From NCBI GenBank assembly GCA_947095535.1, contig OX352773.1:34369398-34433397 (forward strand): DNA of 64,000 nucleotides, in the 5' to 3' direction. Source of the stretch: Poecilobothrus nobilitatus (taxonomy: Eukaryota > Arthropoda > Insecta > Diptera > Dolichopodidae). Under the pieces are notes generated by a model. The model ran no database searches and was not told where the DNA came from. It saw only the letters and a list, made by a program, of their open reading frames with translations. Of this stretch, positions 40,611 through 51,444 are shown in pieces. The position numbers and the translations under genes are program-made. How positions within the stretch are numbered: position 1 is the stretch's first letter; each line of letters begins with the position of its first letter.

Positions 40611-41220
40611 TCCCTTAGGAAAAAAAACCTGCTAGTTAATTTGTTTTTGTAAATTTATAAACGCTTAAAATTTTAAAGCAGTCATAAAAATTAAAAAAAA
40701 AAACTTATAAATTAGTAAGTTAAGCTTAAGTTCTTTCAATCTTAAGCTGCTTAGCCCAAAAAAACTCTCATCATATTACGAATGAATTCACTTTAATCAA
40801 ATTCTTTCTTCAATCTTTTTTAGTAGATCCACCTAATATGTATATCTTTTATTTTACTAAGTTGGACACTGGACTTTTATAATTTTGAAGATTGGAGCTA
40901 AGTTTCTACGTTTTGTTTTCTTATTTATCATATAAGATTATTTTAACCTTAAAAAATTGGACAAAATAATAAAAGGTTACAACTAAAGTAAGGTTCTGCT
41001 ACAAATAAATTTTAAAATTCAAATACTTAAATCCAAATATGTAAAATCAAAATAACAAACATATTATATAATATTATAAATAGCTACAAAGTTTGTAAAA
41101 TAGTGGGGTTTGCCGCCCTAAACCCTGATTAAAACCATAATTTTATATATAATGTTATACGTACATACATATACATACATATGTATTATAATCCTGATTT
41201 TTTTTTTTTTCAGTGATATC

Positions 41221-41264
41221 ATAAAGAAACTATACTATAGTATACTATAGTATAGTTTCTTTAT
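41221..41264. repeat. Perfect 44-bp palindrome
   Basis: The half-site ataaagaaactatactatag plus TA is followed directly by its exact reverse complement. The flanks (gatatc, ggtgatat) extend it imperfectly. The outer sequence cataaagaaa recurs at the hairpin 47164-47220 and near 47273, so it may be the end of a small transposable element. Confidence 0.85.
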
Positions 41265-42071
41265 GGTGATATTCTCTTTATTTATTTCATTTCATTTAAA
41301 ATATCGGTTAAATTTTGTAATTTTGTGTATGTATGCACATATACATATGTATATATAACGGAAAAAGCGTATAATCTTAATTTTGTAACCAACTCTAAAT
41401 TCCATTCTAACTCATATAGGTGCCATCGGTTTACGGACTGCCATCACTTTCCGGACAAATTAACATATTTACTTAAATATTAAGAAAATTTGATATAACT
41501 GACTATTAAGCCTTTTGCGATTTATTTTTATATTTTTGTTCCTAACAAAATTCTAAACAAAAAAAAGGAGAAAAATAAATAATTCAGTATTAAAAAGTAT
41601 AGTTGACAAGTACGCATCTGAGCAAAAAAAGTGCGTTTTTTTACTTAAAACAAAAAATAGTGCATGATCACTCAAAAAAAGCAAGTTTTTATTAGATTTT
41701 TTCAAATATTAGTGAAAGTGTTATTTTAATATATTGAAAAATGTTTTAACTACTAATATTTTGTACCTACAAAAATTAAAAAAAAGTAAAAAAATATTGC
41801 TTAATTGCCTGTCCGCTATCCGGTGCAAGCAAAATCGGAAAAATTAGTTTTCCGACAGAGGTGTCTGGAAAGTAAATAATAATATTTATATATTATTTTT
41901 GTTTTCGGACACATAAAAATTGATGAAAATTTATTTCATAAATATGAATCTATGTATTAGTGGTTAAACAGAAATAAAAGTGACTAAGACCTAAATTAGC
42001 ACTAGATTGCGCCATTATGATACCACTGTAATCACATGACCCATGTTTTGAGATTGTTTTCGGTTTTATAT

Positions 42072-42390
42072 CTAACCCGAGGAGTTCAGATACGAAATCA
42101 ATTCTTTGATTCTGTGTTCAGAGAGCTCGCTGAGGTTGTGGTAGAAAGGTTTGCCGAGAGAGAAGAGTCTGGCTCTAGCTAGGGCCGGACATCTACAAAG
42201 GAAGTACTCAATGTTCTCTCTTTCGTTTGTTTTTTTGCAACTCCTGCAGGAGGTGTTGTGAGGGATTAGTTTGACTAATTTGGATTAGTTTGGTAGGGAG
42301 GGATTAGTTTGGTTACAAGCGTGCCTACTGACCTGCGATGATTACCACTAACCTGGTGATGTCTGAGCGGAAATGGGTTTAAAAAGTGTG
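42072..42390 (-). pseudogene. C-terminal fragment of a LINE ORF2 (tail after RNase H)
   Basis: The minus strand reads NTSCRSCKKTNERENIEYFL, then CRCPALARARLFSLGKPFYH, then a stop at 42072-42074. This is the Cys-rich tail typical of jockey-like elements. Just upstream, a short direct repeat (ccaaactaatcc, three times near 42244-42310) breaks the frame. Beyond it, HHQVSGNHRRSVGTLVTK continues the family pattern to about 42390. No 5' part is present. Confidence 0.75.
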
Positions 42391-42495
42391 AACTTAGTCT
42401 GTTTAATTCAGATGCTGTGCACTACTCAAAATGAACGAAATTTGTGATATATCTATATACCACAATCGTAAATGATATATCTGTGTATGTATGTA

Positions 42496-42956
42496 CCATA
42501 GATATATTAACTAATAGATGGGAAGTTAGATATAGTCGTTTCTTTTCTTCTTATGTGTTTTCCTATCTTAAGGTATTCAGTCAAAAAAATACATATGCAC
42601 TTTATAATATGTGTTCATTTCGTTCACTCAGCTGTTTATTAAAATAATGTAAAGCAGTTTTTCATAACCAGTTTCATTCAGAGAATTTAAATTTTTATAT
42701 TACTTAATAATTGATATATTTTGTTTTTAAAATTAAAATTTAATTTAATTAAGGTTATTCAAAATTTTAACTACTTGTAAAGTAAAAAATAAGTGATAAA
42801 ATTCTATTCAAAATTAGAAATGATATTATTTCACCTTTTTGGAAGCTATTTCTGAGGAAACTAAAGCAATACATACGCACGGTTCACTCAGCTGTTTCTC
42901 AAAATTGGCTGAAAATATTTTCTTCACTGCCTATCTATTAGTTAATATATCTATGG
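42496..42956. mobile_element. MITE with CCATAGATATATTAAC ends, copy 1
   Basis: The left end ccatagatatattaactaat is matched by its reverse complement at the right end (attagttaatatatctatgg), with arms of about 24 bp. TA flanks both sides, as for Tc1/mariner target duplications. The interior (461 bp total) has no transposase. A second copy in the opposite orientation lies at 47534-48013. Confidence 0.85.
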
Positions 42957-43867
42957 TATGTACCATAATGGTAAAACTAAATTTTTTTTTAATTTTTTTA
43001 AAACGTTATTGAAATGTTATAAAATTTTGATTTTTATTTTAAGACTTTATATCTAATCTTTGAATTTTTTTAAGACGTAATTTAATTTTGAATTTTATAT
43101 TAAAATTAATTATTCTTTTTGCATTAAAAAAATTATTAATTATTGTAATATAATATAAAATTTCTAACTCCTAGAATCAAAGAATGAATTCTAATGTTTC
43201 ATTTTTAGTTTTTATCAATTATTATTTTAATTATTTTTTAACAAAAACAAACAAAAATGAAATAAAAAAGTTTTATTTATTTAAAATTATATTATTAAAA
43301 TATTTCAGAGATTCTTTGTCCGGAGAGTGAATTTTTTTGTCCGTAAACTGAATTTTAGTGTCCGAAACATAAAGAAATCATATACTTTTTTATTTATTTT
43401 TCAATTTTATCTTAATTTTTATTCAAATGTTTTAAAATAAAATAATTTGTATTTAGAATACATATTCCAAATTAACAAGGAAAAAAAAAATCATTGTATA
43501 CCTAGGACTTACAAAATTAAGAGTAACCAAAGTTTAAAAAAAGTTATTCGTCTGGAAACCGATGCCACCACATTTGGATTTTGTAAATTTGCTTTTTGGT
43601 GTAAATTTTGCTAATTTCATTTTTGATGCTTTTATGTAGATTTTACAAATTTGGCTTTTAAAAAAGTTTGGATTTCGATTTTTGAAGCTTTTGGATTTTT
43701 TTTCTTGCATTTTAAGCGTGATCGCTAAAGTAACAATATTGTTTTGTGAGCACAAATCTAGCTAGAAAAGGAGAACCAAATAAATTTGAAAAGACTGTAT
43801 AAAACAGATAAAATTTATTGTCTAAGCATTGCGTTCCACTACGAAACGAAGTACGAGAGGAATTATA

Positions 43868-43921
43868 CATAACCTACATTAATTTTTCTAATCTAAAAAT
43901 TAAAAATTAATGTAGGTTATG
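43868..43921. repeat. Hairpin with perfect 20-bp arms
   Basis: The arm cataacctacattaattttt (43868-43887) is exactly reversed at 43902-43921, with a 14-base loop. Outside, aattatacataacc and the reversed ggttatgctatactcc extend it imperfectly. It may be a short foldback element. Confidence 0.8.
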
Positions 43922-44149
43922 CTATACTCCTTATAAATCTTTGATTATATGTAGATACATATGTATGTATGTATGTATATATGTATGCCTGATAAAATGA
44001 GTAAAAAAATAATCTTTATCTGTAAAATGTCTAAAATTAAATTGGTCTATAAAAAATATATCTGCATATAAAAAATATGTTACATGTTCAAAATATGTTA
44101 CATGTAAGTATGTACATTTATGTATATACATACATACATACATATATAT

Positions 44150-44335
44150 ATTTTTTTAATGCATTTCTCTGCCATAAAAATGTGGACAAGAAATTGCACA
44201 GCCTTTCCTGTTCAGGCGTGGCTATAAATGTCGTAAGGGGGAATGAATAACTTTTACGACGTGTGTGGCATTCGAACCCACACTCCCTCGGTATTTACAG
44301 CGTATTTTCTTACGCACTAGGCCACCAAGGTCCCG
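44150..44335 (-). mobile_element. tRNA-derived SINE
   Basis: On the minus strand the element begins gggaccttggtggcctagtg. Box A-like TGGCCTAGTGCG lies at 44313-44324 and box B GGTTCGAATGCC at 44267-44278, about 34 nt apart as in tRNA genes. A body of about 100 bp without coding sequence follows, ending in an AT-rich tail at 44140-44160. It does not fold as a complete tRNA, so a SINE is preferred over a functional tRNA gene. Confidence 0.75.
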
Positions 44336-45599
44336 TACATATGTATATTATTTTGTGCAAAAAGAACAAATCAAACACAAAATTTAACATTTCTTTTTTT
44401 TTAGCTCCTGATTTATTTTTATTTTGTAAAAAAAAGTTTATTTATTCTATTATAAATTGTTCTACTTGCTTCCAATACTTTTTTGAATATTTTTTGGATT
44501 TTTGTCAAAAAGACTAAAAATTGTAAAATGAATGTTAAGTAAATTAATCATATAATATACCTAGTCTAATATCATTACTCGAACATATTATAAAACCCAG
44601 GCAGAACTTTAATCTAAAAAAAAATTTTAAATTTAATTAATTAAACATTCAAAAATATGAAATTAAATCACAGTTCGATGATAGTGCAAAATTACTTCTG
44701 TTGATTTTTTTTTATTAATATATAATATGTATGGTATATATTTTATAATCATATATTTCCGTATTATGTATCAATTTTGTGTATAATTAAATATGATGCA
44801 TACATACATGTAATAAATCATCATACAAATAATATTTTTATATATTTATTTATATAAATATGTACATACCTATATGAATGTATATATATATGTACATATA
44901 TAAATTTTATCAACTTAAATTAATTGTTTAAACAAGATAACAATTGAAGAATAAATTCTGCCTACTTTAAGTTTTCATTACGGGTTCAAGTCCAAATACA
45001 AGAAATCTAAGTACATATCATCTTATTTAAAAAACACTAAATATAAGGTAATTAATACTAAATTTTAGTAAATTAATTAAGCAATTAAGATGTTATGATT
45101 AATACGTAAAATCGCAAAATCTATCTAAAGAATAACAAAAAGATAAATCTTTGATAATACAAACATAAATATATATGTACATATTAAATGAGCGTAATAA
45201 TTAGTGCATGAGTACAATATTTATTTATACATGACATAAGTATATGTACGTACACATACTTAACATAACATACCACATTTATTTAAAGAATTTTTCACTT
45301 AATTATTACATATTTTACCTTTTTTGTGTCTTGCGAGAGTTATGCACCCCAGCAGATGCAAATCAAAATATTTATTAATGAGAAAAAAAAATTTCTTTGA
45401 TTGAATGTTAAAAATTCAAAATGGAAAACCATTTTCGCAATACCTTTTTAAATTAAAAACTAAAAATAAAACAGTAATAAATTAAAAAAAAATCCGAATC
45501 AATTTTTTTTTTTTAGATTTAGTTTTGATTTAAATTTTATATAGGGAACATCATACTTTGATATTTTTAATACTTTTAATAACATTTAAAAAAATAATA
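44336..45599. other. Intergenic, AT-rich, upstream of the first dehydrogenase
   Basis: It contains TATA-type simple repeats (tatgtatatata) near 44830-44900 and should include the promoter of the dehydrogenase at 45600. No gene recognised. Confidence 0.45.
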
Positions 45600-46756
45600 A
45601 TGAACCGTTGGCAAAATTCTGTAGCAGTTGTAACAGGTGCAAGTTCAGGTATTGGAGCTGCAATTGTTAAAGATTTAATTGAAGCAAAAATGATTGTTGT
45701 CGGTTTAGCACGTCGTACAGATCGTATGGAAAATTTACGTTCAGAACTGCCCTTAAATTTAAAATCTAATTTTCATCATTTAAAATGTGATGTTTCAAAT
45801 GAATGTGATGTTATAAAATGTTTTCAATGGATTAAAGAAAACATCGGTGGTACTGATATTTTAATTAATAATGCTGGTACTCTTAAATATGGTACTTTAT
45901 TAAATGATTTAAGTACAGCTGAGGTACAACAATGTTTAAATACAAATGTTATGGGTATTATTTATTGTACAAAAGAAGCTTTTAAAAGTATGAAAGAACG
46001 TAATATTAATGGACATGTTGTTTTAATAAATAGTTTATCTGGTCAAATTCCAATACAATTACCAAATATTAATTTAAATATTTATGCACCTTCAAAATAT
46101 GCTGTAACAGCCTTAACTGATATTTATCGTCAAGAATTTCGTGACTTAAAAACAAAAATTAAAATCACTGTGAGTAATAAGAACTAATGAGAATTAAATT
46201 ATTTTTTAGATTTTTTTTGTGTTTTTAAAAATTTTAATTGCAAAATTAAGACTGATGTAGATAACGGCAAATAGTATGGAAAATAAAGAATAAGGAAGAC
46301 TTTAACTAATTAAACGCTACTTTTCTTTTAAACGAAACAACGGTTGGAAGTTAGAAATTGTATTAGGAATTGTATTGTATAATTTAAGGATAAAGAATAA
46401 ATTTATCAGAAATTGCCAAAATATTTAATAGTGCTATGTATCAAAACATATATGTACATATGTACAGTTACTTTGCTTTGTTAATTTATTGAAAATCGTA
46501 TATAAAACATACATATGTATTATATATTTTTACATTTATAGTTATATATCTAATATATTTTTTATATTAATTACAGAGTATTAGCCCTGGTGGTACTGAT
46601 ACTGAAATTATGCCTGAAGAATGGAAGAAAAATGGAAATATTGAAGATTTATTACAACCGAAAGATGTTTCTGAAGCAGTGCTTTATACATTAGGAACTG
46701 GTCCAAATGTTCAAGTCCATGAAATAATAATTAGACCTTTGGGTTCAATTGTTTGA
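45600..46756 (+). CDS. Short-chain dehydrogenase/reductase (DHRS11/farnesol dehydrogenase-like)
   Basis: Classical SDRs are NADP(H)-dependent oxidoreductases of about 250 residues. Insect members of this subgroup include farnesol dehydrogenases, but the substrate cannot be read from sequence. Two exons, 45600-46169 and 46577-46756, join in phase 0 to give 249 residues. The cofactor loop TGASSGIG is at 12-19, CDVS at 63-66, NNAG at 90-93, Ser145 in INSLSG, Tyr162 and Lys166 in YAPSK, and SPGGTDTE at the start of exon 2. All catalytic residues are present. An in-frame ATG upstream (45558) would add 14 hydrophobic/basic residues; 45600 fits the family start. A paralogue with the same intron position lies at 55498. 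A poly(A) signal lies at 46837-46842. Confidence 0.92.
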
Positions 46757-47160
46757 GTATACATACACTCATTCGTTTAGTTAACTTTATAAAGTAACAA
46801 AAAAAAAGTGTATCATCATAAAATGTATTTAAATATAATAAATTAATTTAAATATACAATATGCACCATCAAAATATTCAAAATAATTTTATAAAAGTTT
46901 TTCTTTTATTTAATAATTAAAAATGTATGTATTTTATTATTATGTGATAACGAAACTTTAATAATAAATATACATAATTAAATAAACAATAGATTAAAAA
47001 CAATTTTTAATTTATGCTTTATTCTGAATACAATAATAGCAGAAAATAGTCCTTTTTGATCAAATGTTCTTTTTTGAAAGAAATCTAGCTAGAAGGTTTA
47101 AAAAGAAACGTTTATGAGTATTCATGTAGAACAAAATTTGCTTGTTAACTCTATTAAAAT
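46757..47160. other. Intergenic after the first dehydrogenase
   Basis: 3' untranslated sequence with a poly(A) signal at 46837-46842, then AT-rich DNA. Nothing else seen. Confidence 0.5.
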
Positions 47161-47163
47161 ATA

Positions 47164-47220
47164 ATCATAAAGAAATTATATACATATGATGCACATACAT
47201 ATATATGATTTCTTTATGAT
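47164..47220. repeat. Hairpin sharing the CATAAAGAAA end
   Basis: Arms atcataaagaaat (47164-47176) and atttctttatgat (47208-47220) are exact reverse complements around a TATA-rich loop. The arm matches the outer part of the 44-bp palindrome at 41221. A third single end (gctttatggtatt) lies near 47279. Confidence 0.75.
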
Positions 47221-47334
47221 ATAACGCAGTAACGCACCCATAGTACAATGGATTTTATTTTTACATCCATATATAGTTGCTTTATGGTATTGTGTATATA
47301 AATATACATATATATTTTTTCTAAATGAATGTTT

Positions 47335-47475
47335 CAAAAACACCAAGAATACCCCTAGATAATGTCAGAGTTTTTCTGACTAAACTCACCTACCCCCATT
47401 ACCCAATATGTAACGCAAAACTGCCCACTCAGTATATTGGCTAGAGAATAGGGATATAAAGAATAGGGAATAGAG
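47335..47475 (-). repeat. Dispersed repeat R1, copy 2
   Basis: Reverse-complement match to 40480-40610. The shared block ctagccaatatactg appears here as cagtatattggctag, and the gtttagtca...ctgac block as gtcag...tgactaaac. No coding frame. Confidence 0.6.
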
Positions 47476-47533
47476 ATCCGAAAACTTTACGAATTTTGTA
47501 GGGGGACTTAAGGGAACAATAAATTTGCTCATT

Positions 47534-48013
47534 GCATAGATATATTAACTAATAGATAGGCAGTGAAGAAAATATTTTCAGCTAATTTTGGGAAACAGCT
47601 CAGTGATCCGTGGGTATATATTGCATGGTATTGCTTTAGTTTCTTCAGGAATAGGTTCCTAAAAGGTGAAATAATTTTATTTCTAATTTTTAAAGAATTT
47701 TATCATTTATTTTTTTACTTTAGAAGTAGTTCAAAAGTTTCCTTAATTAAATTAAATTTTAATTTTGACAGCAAAATATATCAATTATTAAGTAATATGA
47801 AAACTTAAAATCTCTGAATGAAATTGGTTATGAAAATTGAAAAACTGCTTTACAATTTACATTATTTTAATAAATATAGACAGCTGAGTTAACGAAATGT
47901 GAACAATATTATAAAATGCATATGTATTTTTTTGACTGAATACCTTAAGATAGAAAAACACATAAGAAGTGAAGAAACGACTATACCTAACTTATCATCT
48001 ATTATATCTATGG
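47534..48013. mobile_element. MITE with CCATAGATATATTAAC ends, copy 2
   Basis: Opposite orientation to the copy at 42496-42956 but the same ends: catagatatattaactaata on the left (first base changed) and tctattatatctatgg on the right. The interior matches in reverse, for example ctgaaaatattttcttcact versus agtgaagaaaatattttcag. An 81-codon frame at 47563-47808 falls inside the element and is not a gene. Confidence 0.85.
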
Positions 48014-48199
48014 CTCATTGTTATTGATATTTTGAGTGGTGTTTACTGGCGAAGATATCAACAGTTACAACATGCAGTAGTATAAAACACCTTTCTGCAT
48101 TAGCTAATAAAATAATTGAAGCTACATATTCTCTGTAGCAGCAATTTTTATTATTATTGATATTATTATTTGTTCTTTATTATTATTTTACGATATAAA

Positions 48200-48272
48200 A
48201 TGATCTGGCCGTGGTTTGAATGTGCCACTTTTAGATTGTTAAGTCGGCGATATAACCACTACTAAGTTGAGT
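48200..48272 (-). mobile_element. Degenerate tRNA-like sequence, probable SINE relic
   Basis: On the minus strand, tagtagtggttatatcgccg resembles a tRNA D-arm/box A, and ggcacattcaaaccac, about 35 nt later, resembles box B (consensus GGTTCGAATCC, degraded). It does not make a complete tRNA. It differs from the SINE at 44150. Confidence 0.45.
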
Positions 48273-48434
48273 TTGATGTCTGATCGATATAACGTTATAC
48301 AAGCATGAAGCACATAATCATAATTCATAATATATTTATGGTTTAAAATAACTGAATTTTCGTGGGGGATAAAAATAATTAGGTTCTAGGTTTAGGTTTT
48401 GTAATGGTTTAATTTTTGTCTAATTTTGTCATAA

Positions 48435-48930
48435 TATATATGTTACGGTTTAAGTAATGAATTGGTTATTATTAATAATAACCGGACATTATTAATAATT
48501 ACCAATATAGAAAGGTCAAAGTGATTAATTTGGACAGAATTTATTAAATTTATCACATAAGCCGGTAATTATTAATAATTCCCACCCATCTTAGGTAAAT
48601 GTAATATTTTAATATATCTAAATAAAAATATTTAATTAAGAAAATATTTTTCTTTCCTAAATTAAACATATTATTGAAGAATTAAAAAAATAATTCATAT
48701 AAACAAATGGAAATTCCCGCTTTAGTCATAGTACACACAAAGTATACCAAGAAAAGAAATAGTATTTATTACATTTACCAATCCATACAGGTAATTATTA
48801 ATACTTACCGGTAAATATAATAATTTCTACTTATTATTCATATTTACCAAAATACTAGGATATTATTAACAATGACCGGTTATTATTAATAATATCCGGA
48901 TTTATTATATTTACCGTAACATATATAATG
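48435..48930. mobile_element. MITE-like element with internal palindrome array
   Basis: The left end atatatgttacggt and the right end accgtaacatatat are inverted copies, about 490 bp apart. Inside, an AT palindrome centred on ttattaataa and often flanked by CCGG bases recurs at 48464-48483 (perfect, 20 bp), about 48484-48505, 48552-48577, 48785-48812 and 48870-48898. No coding sequence. Confidence 0.65.
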
Positions 48931-49489
48931 TATATTATAATATACATATATTTTTTTTAAATACATCCTTGTTATATATTGAGAAGAAAATATTTCCATC
49001 GTTTAGTGTGATAAGATATTATGATATTAATTAGGACATAAACAGTTAACTTTATTCTGATTTAAAAATGAAATTTTCCAAAACAGTATTCATAGAAATT
49101 GTTGTTAGTTTTTTTTAAATTGCTGTTATTAGTTATCTTTTGTATGTATTTATTATGTAAAGCATTTATTTAAAAAAAAATAATTAATTATTTATTTAAT
49201 ATTCTATTCTTCCAGTACAAAATACAATTTAACGATTATACTTAATCAAGTACATACGGTAACAAAAAGTAACGAGATTAAGTATTCATTACTTTCCTTA
49301 TTTGACAATTATTGACATTAAAGTGAATACTATTAGTTTTTGTTTACCTAATATTATTACGATGGGTTTACACATTTTGCTTGTAAAAAAACATCGGTAT
49401 TGATAACAAAATATAAAAAATAATAAAAGTTGATACATTTTTATTTTATAATTTTTACTGTTTAAATTAATGAAAAATTTAGCAAAAAA
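48931..49489. other. Upstream region of the RRM/F-box gene
   Basis: AT-rich, presumably containing the promoter of the gene at 49490. A short upstream ATG frame at 49470 overlaps the chosen start in another frame and stops after about 20 codons. Nothing else recognised. Confidence 0.4.
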
Positions 49490-51444
49490 ATGGCATCAAG
49501 AAATTGGATTTCCCATAAAAATGTGGGTTTATTAAGTTACACAGAAGATAATATTTTGATTTATTTACTTTATGTTACAATTCCTTATAAGGTAAATAAT
49601 AATATACATATGTATATTATAAAATTAAAAAAGAAAAACATACTTGTTGGAGATAAATATTAAAAAAATATATTTTTTAATTTTTAGATTGATAAAAACC
49701 AGTTTAAAGAATATTTTTCAAAATTTGGTGAAGTGGATAAAGTTAGTATAAAAAACAAACTGAATTGTTCCACTAGTTTTGTAAGTTATTTAAATGTAAT
49801 TAAATTCAATTCAACTTTTTATAAAAGACATATATTTTTAAATAGTTATAAATTATTTTTGTTTTTATATTTTAGGCTTATATAAGTTTTAAAGATGCAA
49901 GATCAGCATCAAAAGCCTTGAATTTTAAGGATCATTCTATTTTAAACGGAAACGATTTAGAAGTTTTGCTGGTTAGCAATGCTGATAGTTGGAAGCAACC
50001 ATTTCAAGAAAGGCTGGAAAAAATTAATTACAAATATGCAGATAATTTGGAGTTAAATTATTCTATTTTGAATTTAAATGACGATTGTTTACTCTCAGTA
50101 TTTGAATATATATCTTTCAAAGAACAGGTACAATTGTCTGATCTTTGTAAGAGATTAGACAATATTTTTAGATTATTTTATAAATCAAAAAAATCCATTT
50201 ATATTGATTTGAAGGAATCTTTAACGTTGATGGATTTCCGACAAGGTAATAATTTTACTACTTTTTTTTTTTATAAATAATCTATTGAATATTTTATATT
50301 TGCAGGTTTACTAAAAATTGGTAATTTTATTGAAAGAATAAAAATTAGTTCTGGTTTTTCAAGAAAAAATTTTATTCGATTTATACATTTCGTTTTAAAA
50401 TTGTGTCCGAATTTACTTAAACTACAACTAGATTCGACAAAATTTAATTCATTAGATTCATTGTACAAAGTTTCAAAAAATCTTCCAAAAATTCACCATT
50501 TAGAATTAAAGAACTGTTTACTTAATGATGATATAGTAAAATTACTTTCAAATATTTCATCTATTGAATATTTGGATTTAACAGATAATGACAATGTCAG
50601 TGGTTTACACTTAGAAAAGTTTGAAAATCTAAAAACTCTTATATTGAATTCGTGTTATTATTTATTACCTGCCTATTTTATTAAAATGTGTTCCAAAACT
50701 ATTAAAATAAAAGAACTCAATATTAATCGTTGTTTGCTTTTAAATTCTCTTTCATTTAAAGCAATAGTTGATAATTTACATCAAATAGAAACTCTTACAA
50801 TAAGTACAAACTATGCAACAAGTGAATTTTATATGATAACTCAATTGAAAGCATTAAAACATTTAACAATCGATGATAGAACAATATATAACACTGACAT
50901 TTTATTTTGTAAACTAGTTGAAAATAAAAAAAATCAAATAGAAACTTTAAAAATTACTTATTTTAGTCATAGTCCAGTTAAAGTAAATGCTATAAAACAG
51001 TTAGAAAATCTAAAACAATTAGATTTACCATTAGCTAAATTTTATGATGCAGATAAATCTATAGAAAATTTTTCAAATTTGAAAAATTTAAAAATTTTTA
51101 ATGTACCTGGCGTTAAAATGAACAAAGATTCCCTATTAAAACTTATAAGTAAATCACCAAATATTGAATTTATTGATATATCGCGAAGAAAAGATTACAA
51201 CGATGAATTTATTAAGGATGTTATACAAATTTTGTTAAAACAGAGTCGTTTTCAACCTCTTACATTGAGAATTGGATTTACAGGTGTTTCAAATGACATT
51301 AGACTGGTATAACTTTGAACATTTTTTTTAAAAATATTATTTACAAGAATAAATCTTTTATTTTAGAAATCATTTGTTAAACAAAATGAAGGTATTTTGA
51401 AAATAGATACAAAACAAACTGATTATGAGGAAATGTTTTTGTAA
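49490..51444 (+). CDS. RRM, F-box and leucine-rich-repeat protein
   Basis: Five exons join in phase: 49490-49591, 49688-49780, 49876-50245, 50306-51306 and 51367-51444, giving 547 residues. Residues about 24-110 form an RRM: RNP2-like LLYVTIPYKID, a KEYFSKFGEVDKVSI helix-strand unit, and RNP1-like SFAYISFKD. Residues about 131-168 match an F-box (NLNDDCLLSVFEYIS, then SDLCKRLDNIF). From about 190 to 525 there are irregular leucine-rich repeats, such as LRR units around LKNCLLNDD, IEYLDLTDNDNV and LKTLILNSC. By family knowledge the F-box would dock to Skp1 in an SCF ubiquitin ligase, with the LRRs as substrate-binding surface; RNA binding is inferred from the RRM. I do not know a named orthologue. 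Confidence 0.85.

Larger units (their letters stand above)
41405..43375. mobile_element. Candidate DNA element with CGGACA subterminal repeats
   Basis: The left end has ggtttacggac and cactttccggacaaa (41428-41460). The right end read in reverse has cagtttacggac, cactctccggacaaa and ttcggacac in similar spacing (43315-43370). Further CGGAC-like sites occur near 41810-41910. Together they suggest an element with imperfect inverted ends and subterminal transposase-binding-like repeats. Within it lie a LINE fragment (42072-42390) and a MITE (42496-42956), which must have inserted later. The exact ends are not determined. Confidence 0.45.

Noticed and set aside
43534..43755. 73-codon minus-strand frame rich in Lys and Ser
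   Set aside because: Low complexity, no neighbours or splice signals, and located beside a transposon edge.
44150..44335. Functional tRNA gene
   Set aside because: Promoter boxes are present but the acceptor and anticodon stems do not pair well, and a long non-tRNA body with an AT tail follows; a SINE fits better.
47563..47808. 81-codon plus-strand frame
   Set aside because: It lies entirely inside a MITE whose other copy does not preserve the frame.
40480..48013. Simple large inverted duplication around the first dehydrogenase
   Set aside because: The shared repeats are inverted, but their order on the two sides is not mirrored and the DNA between them does not match.
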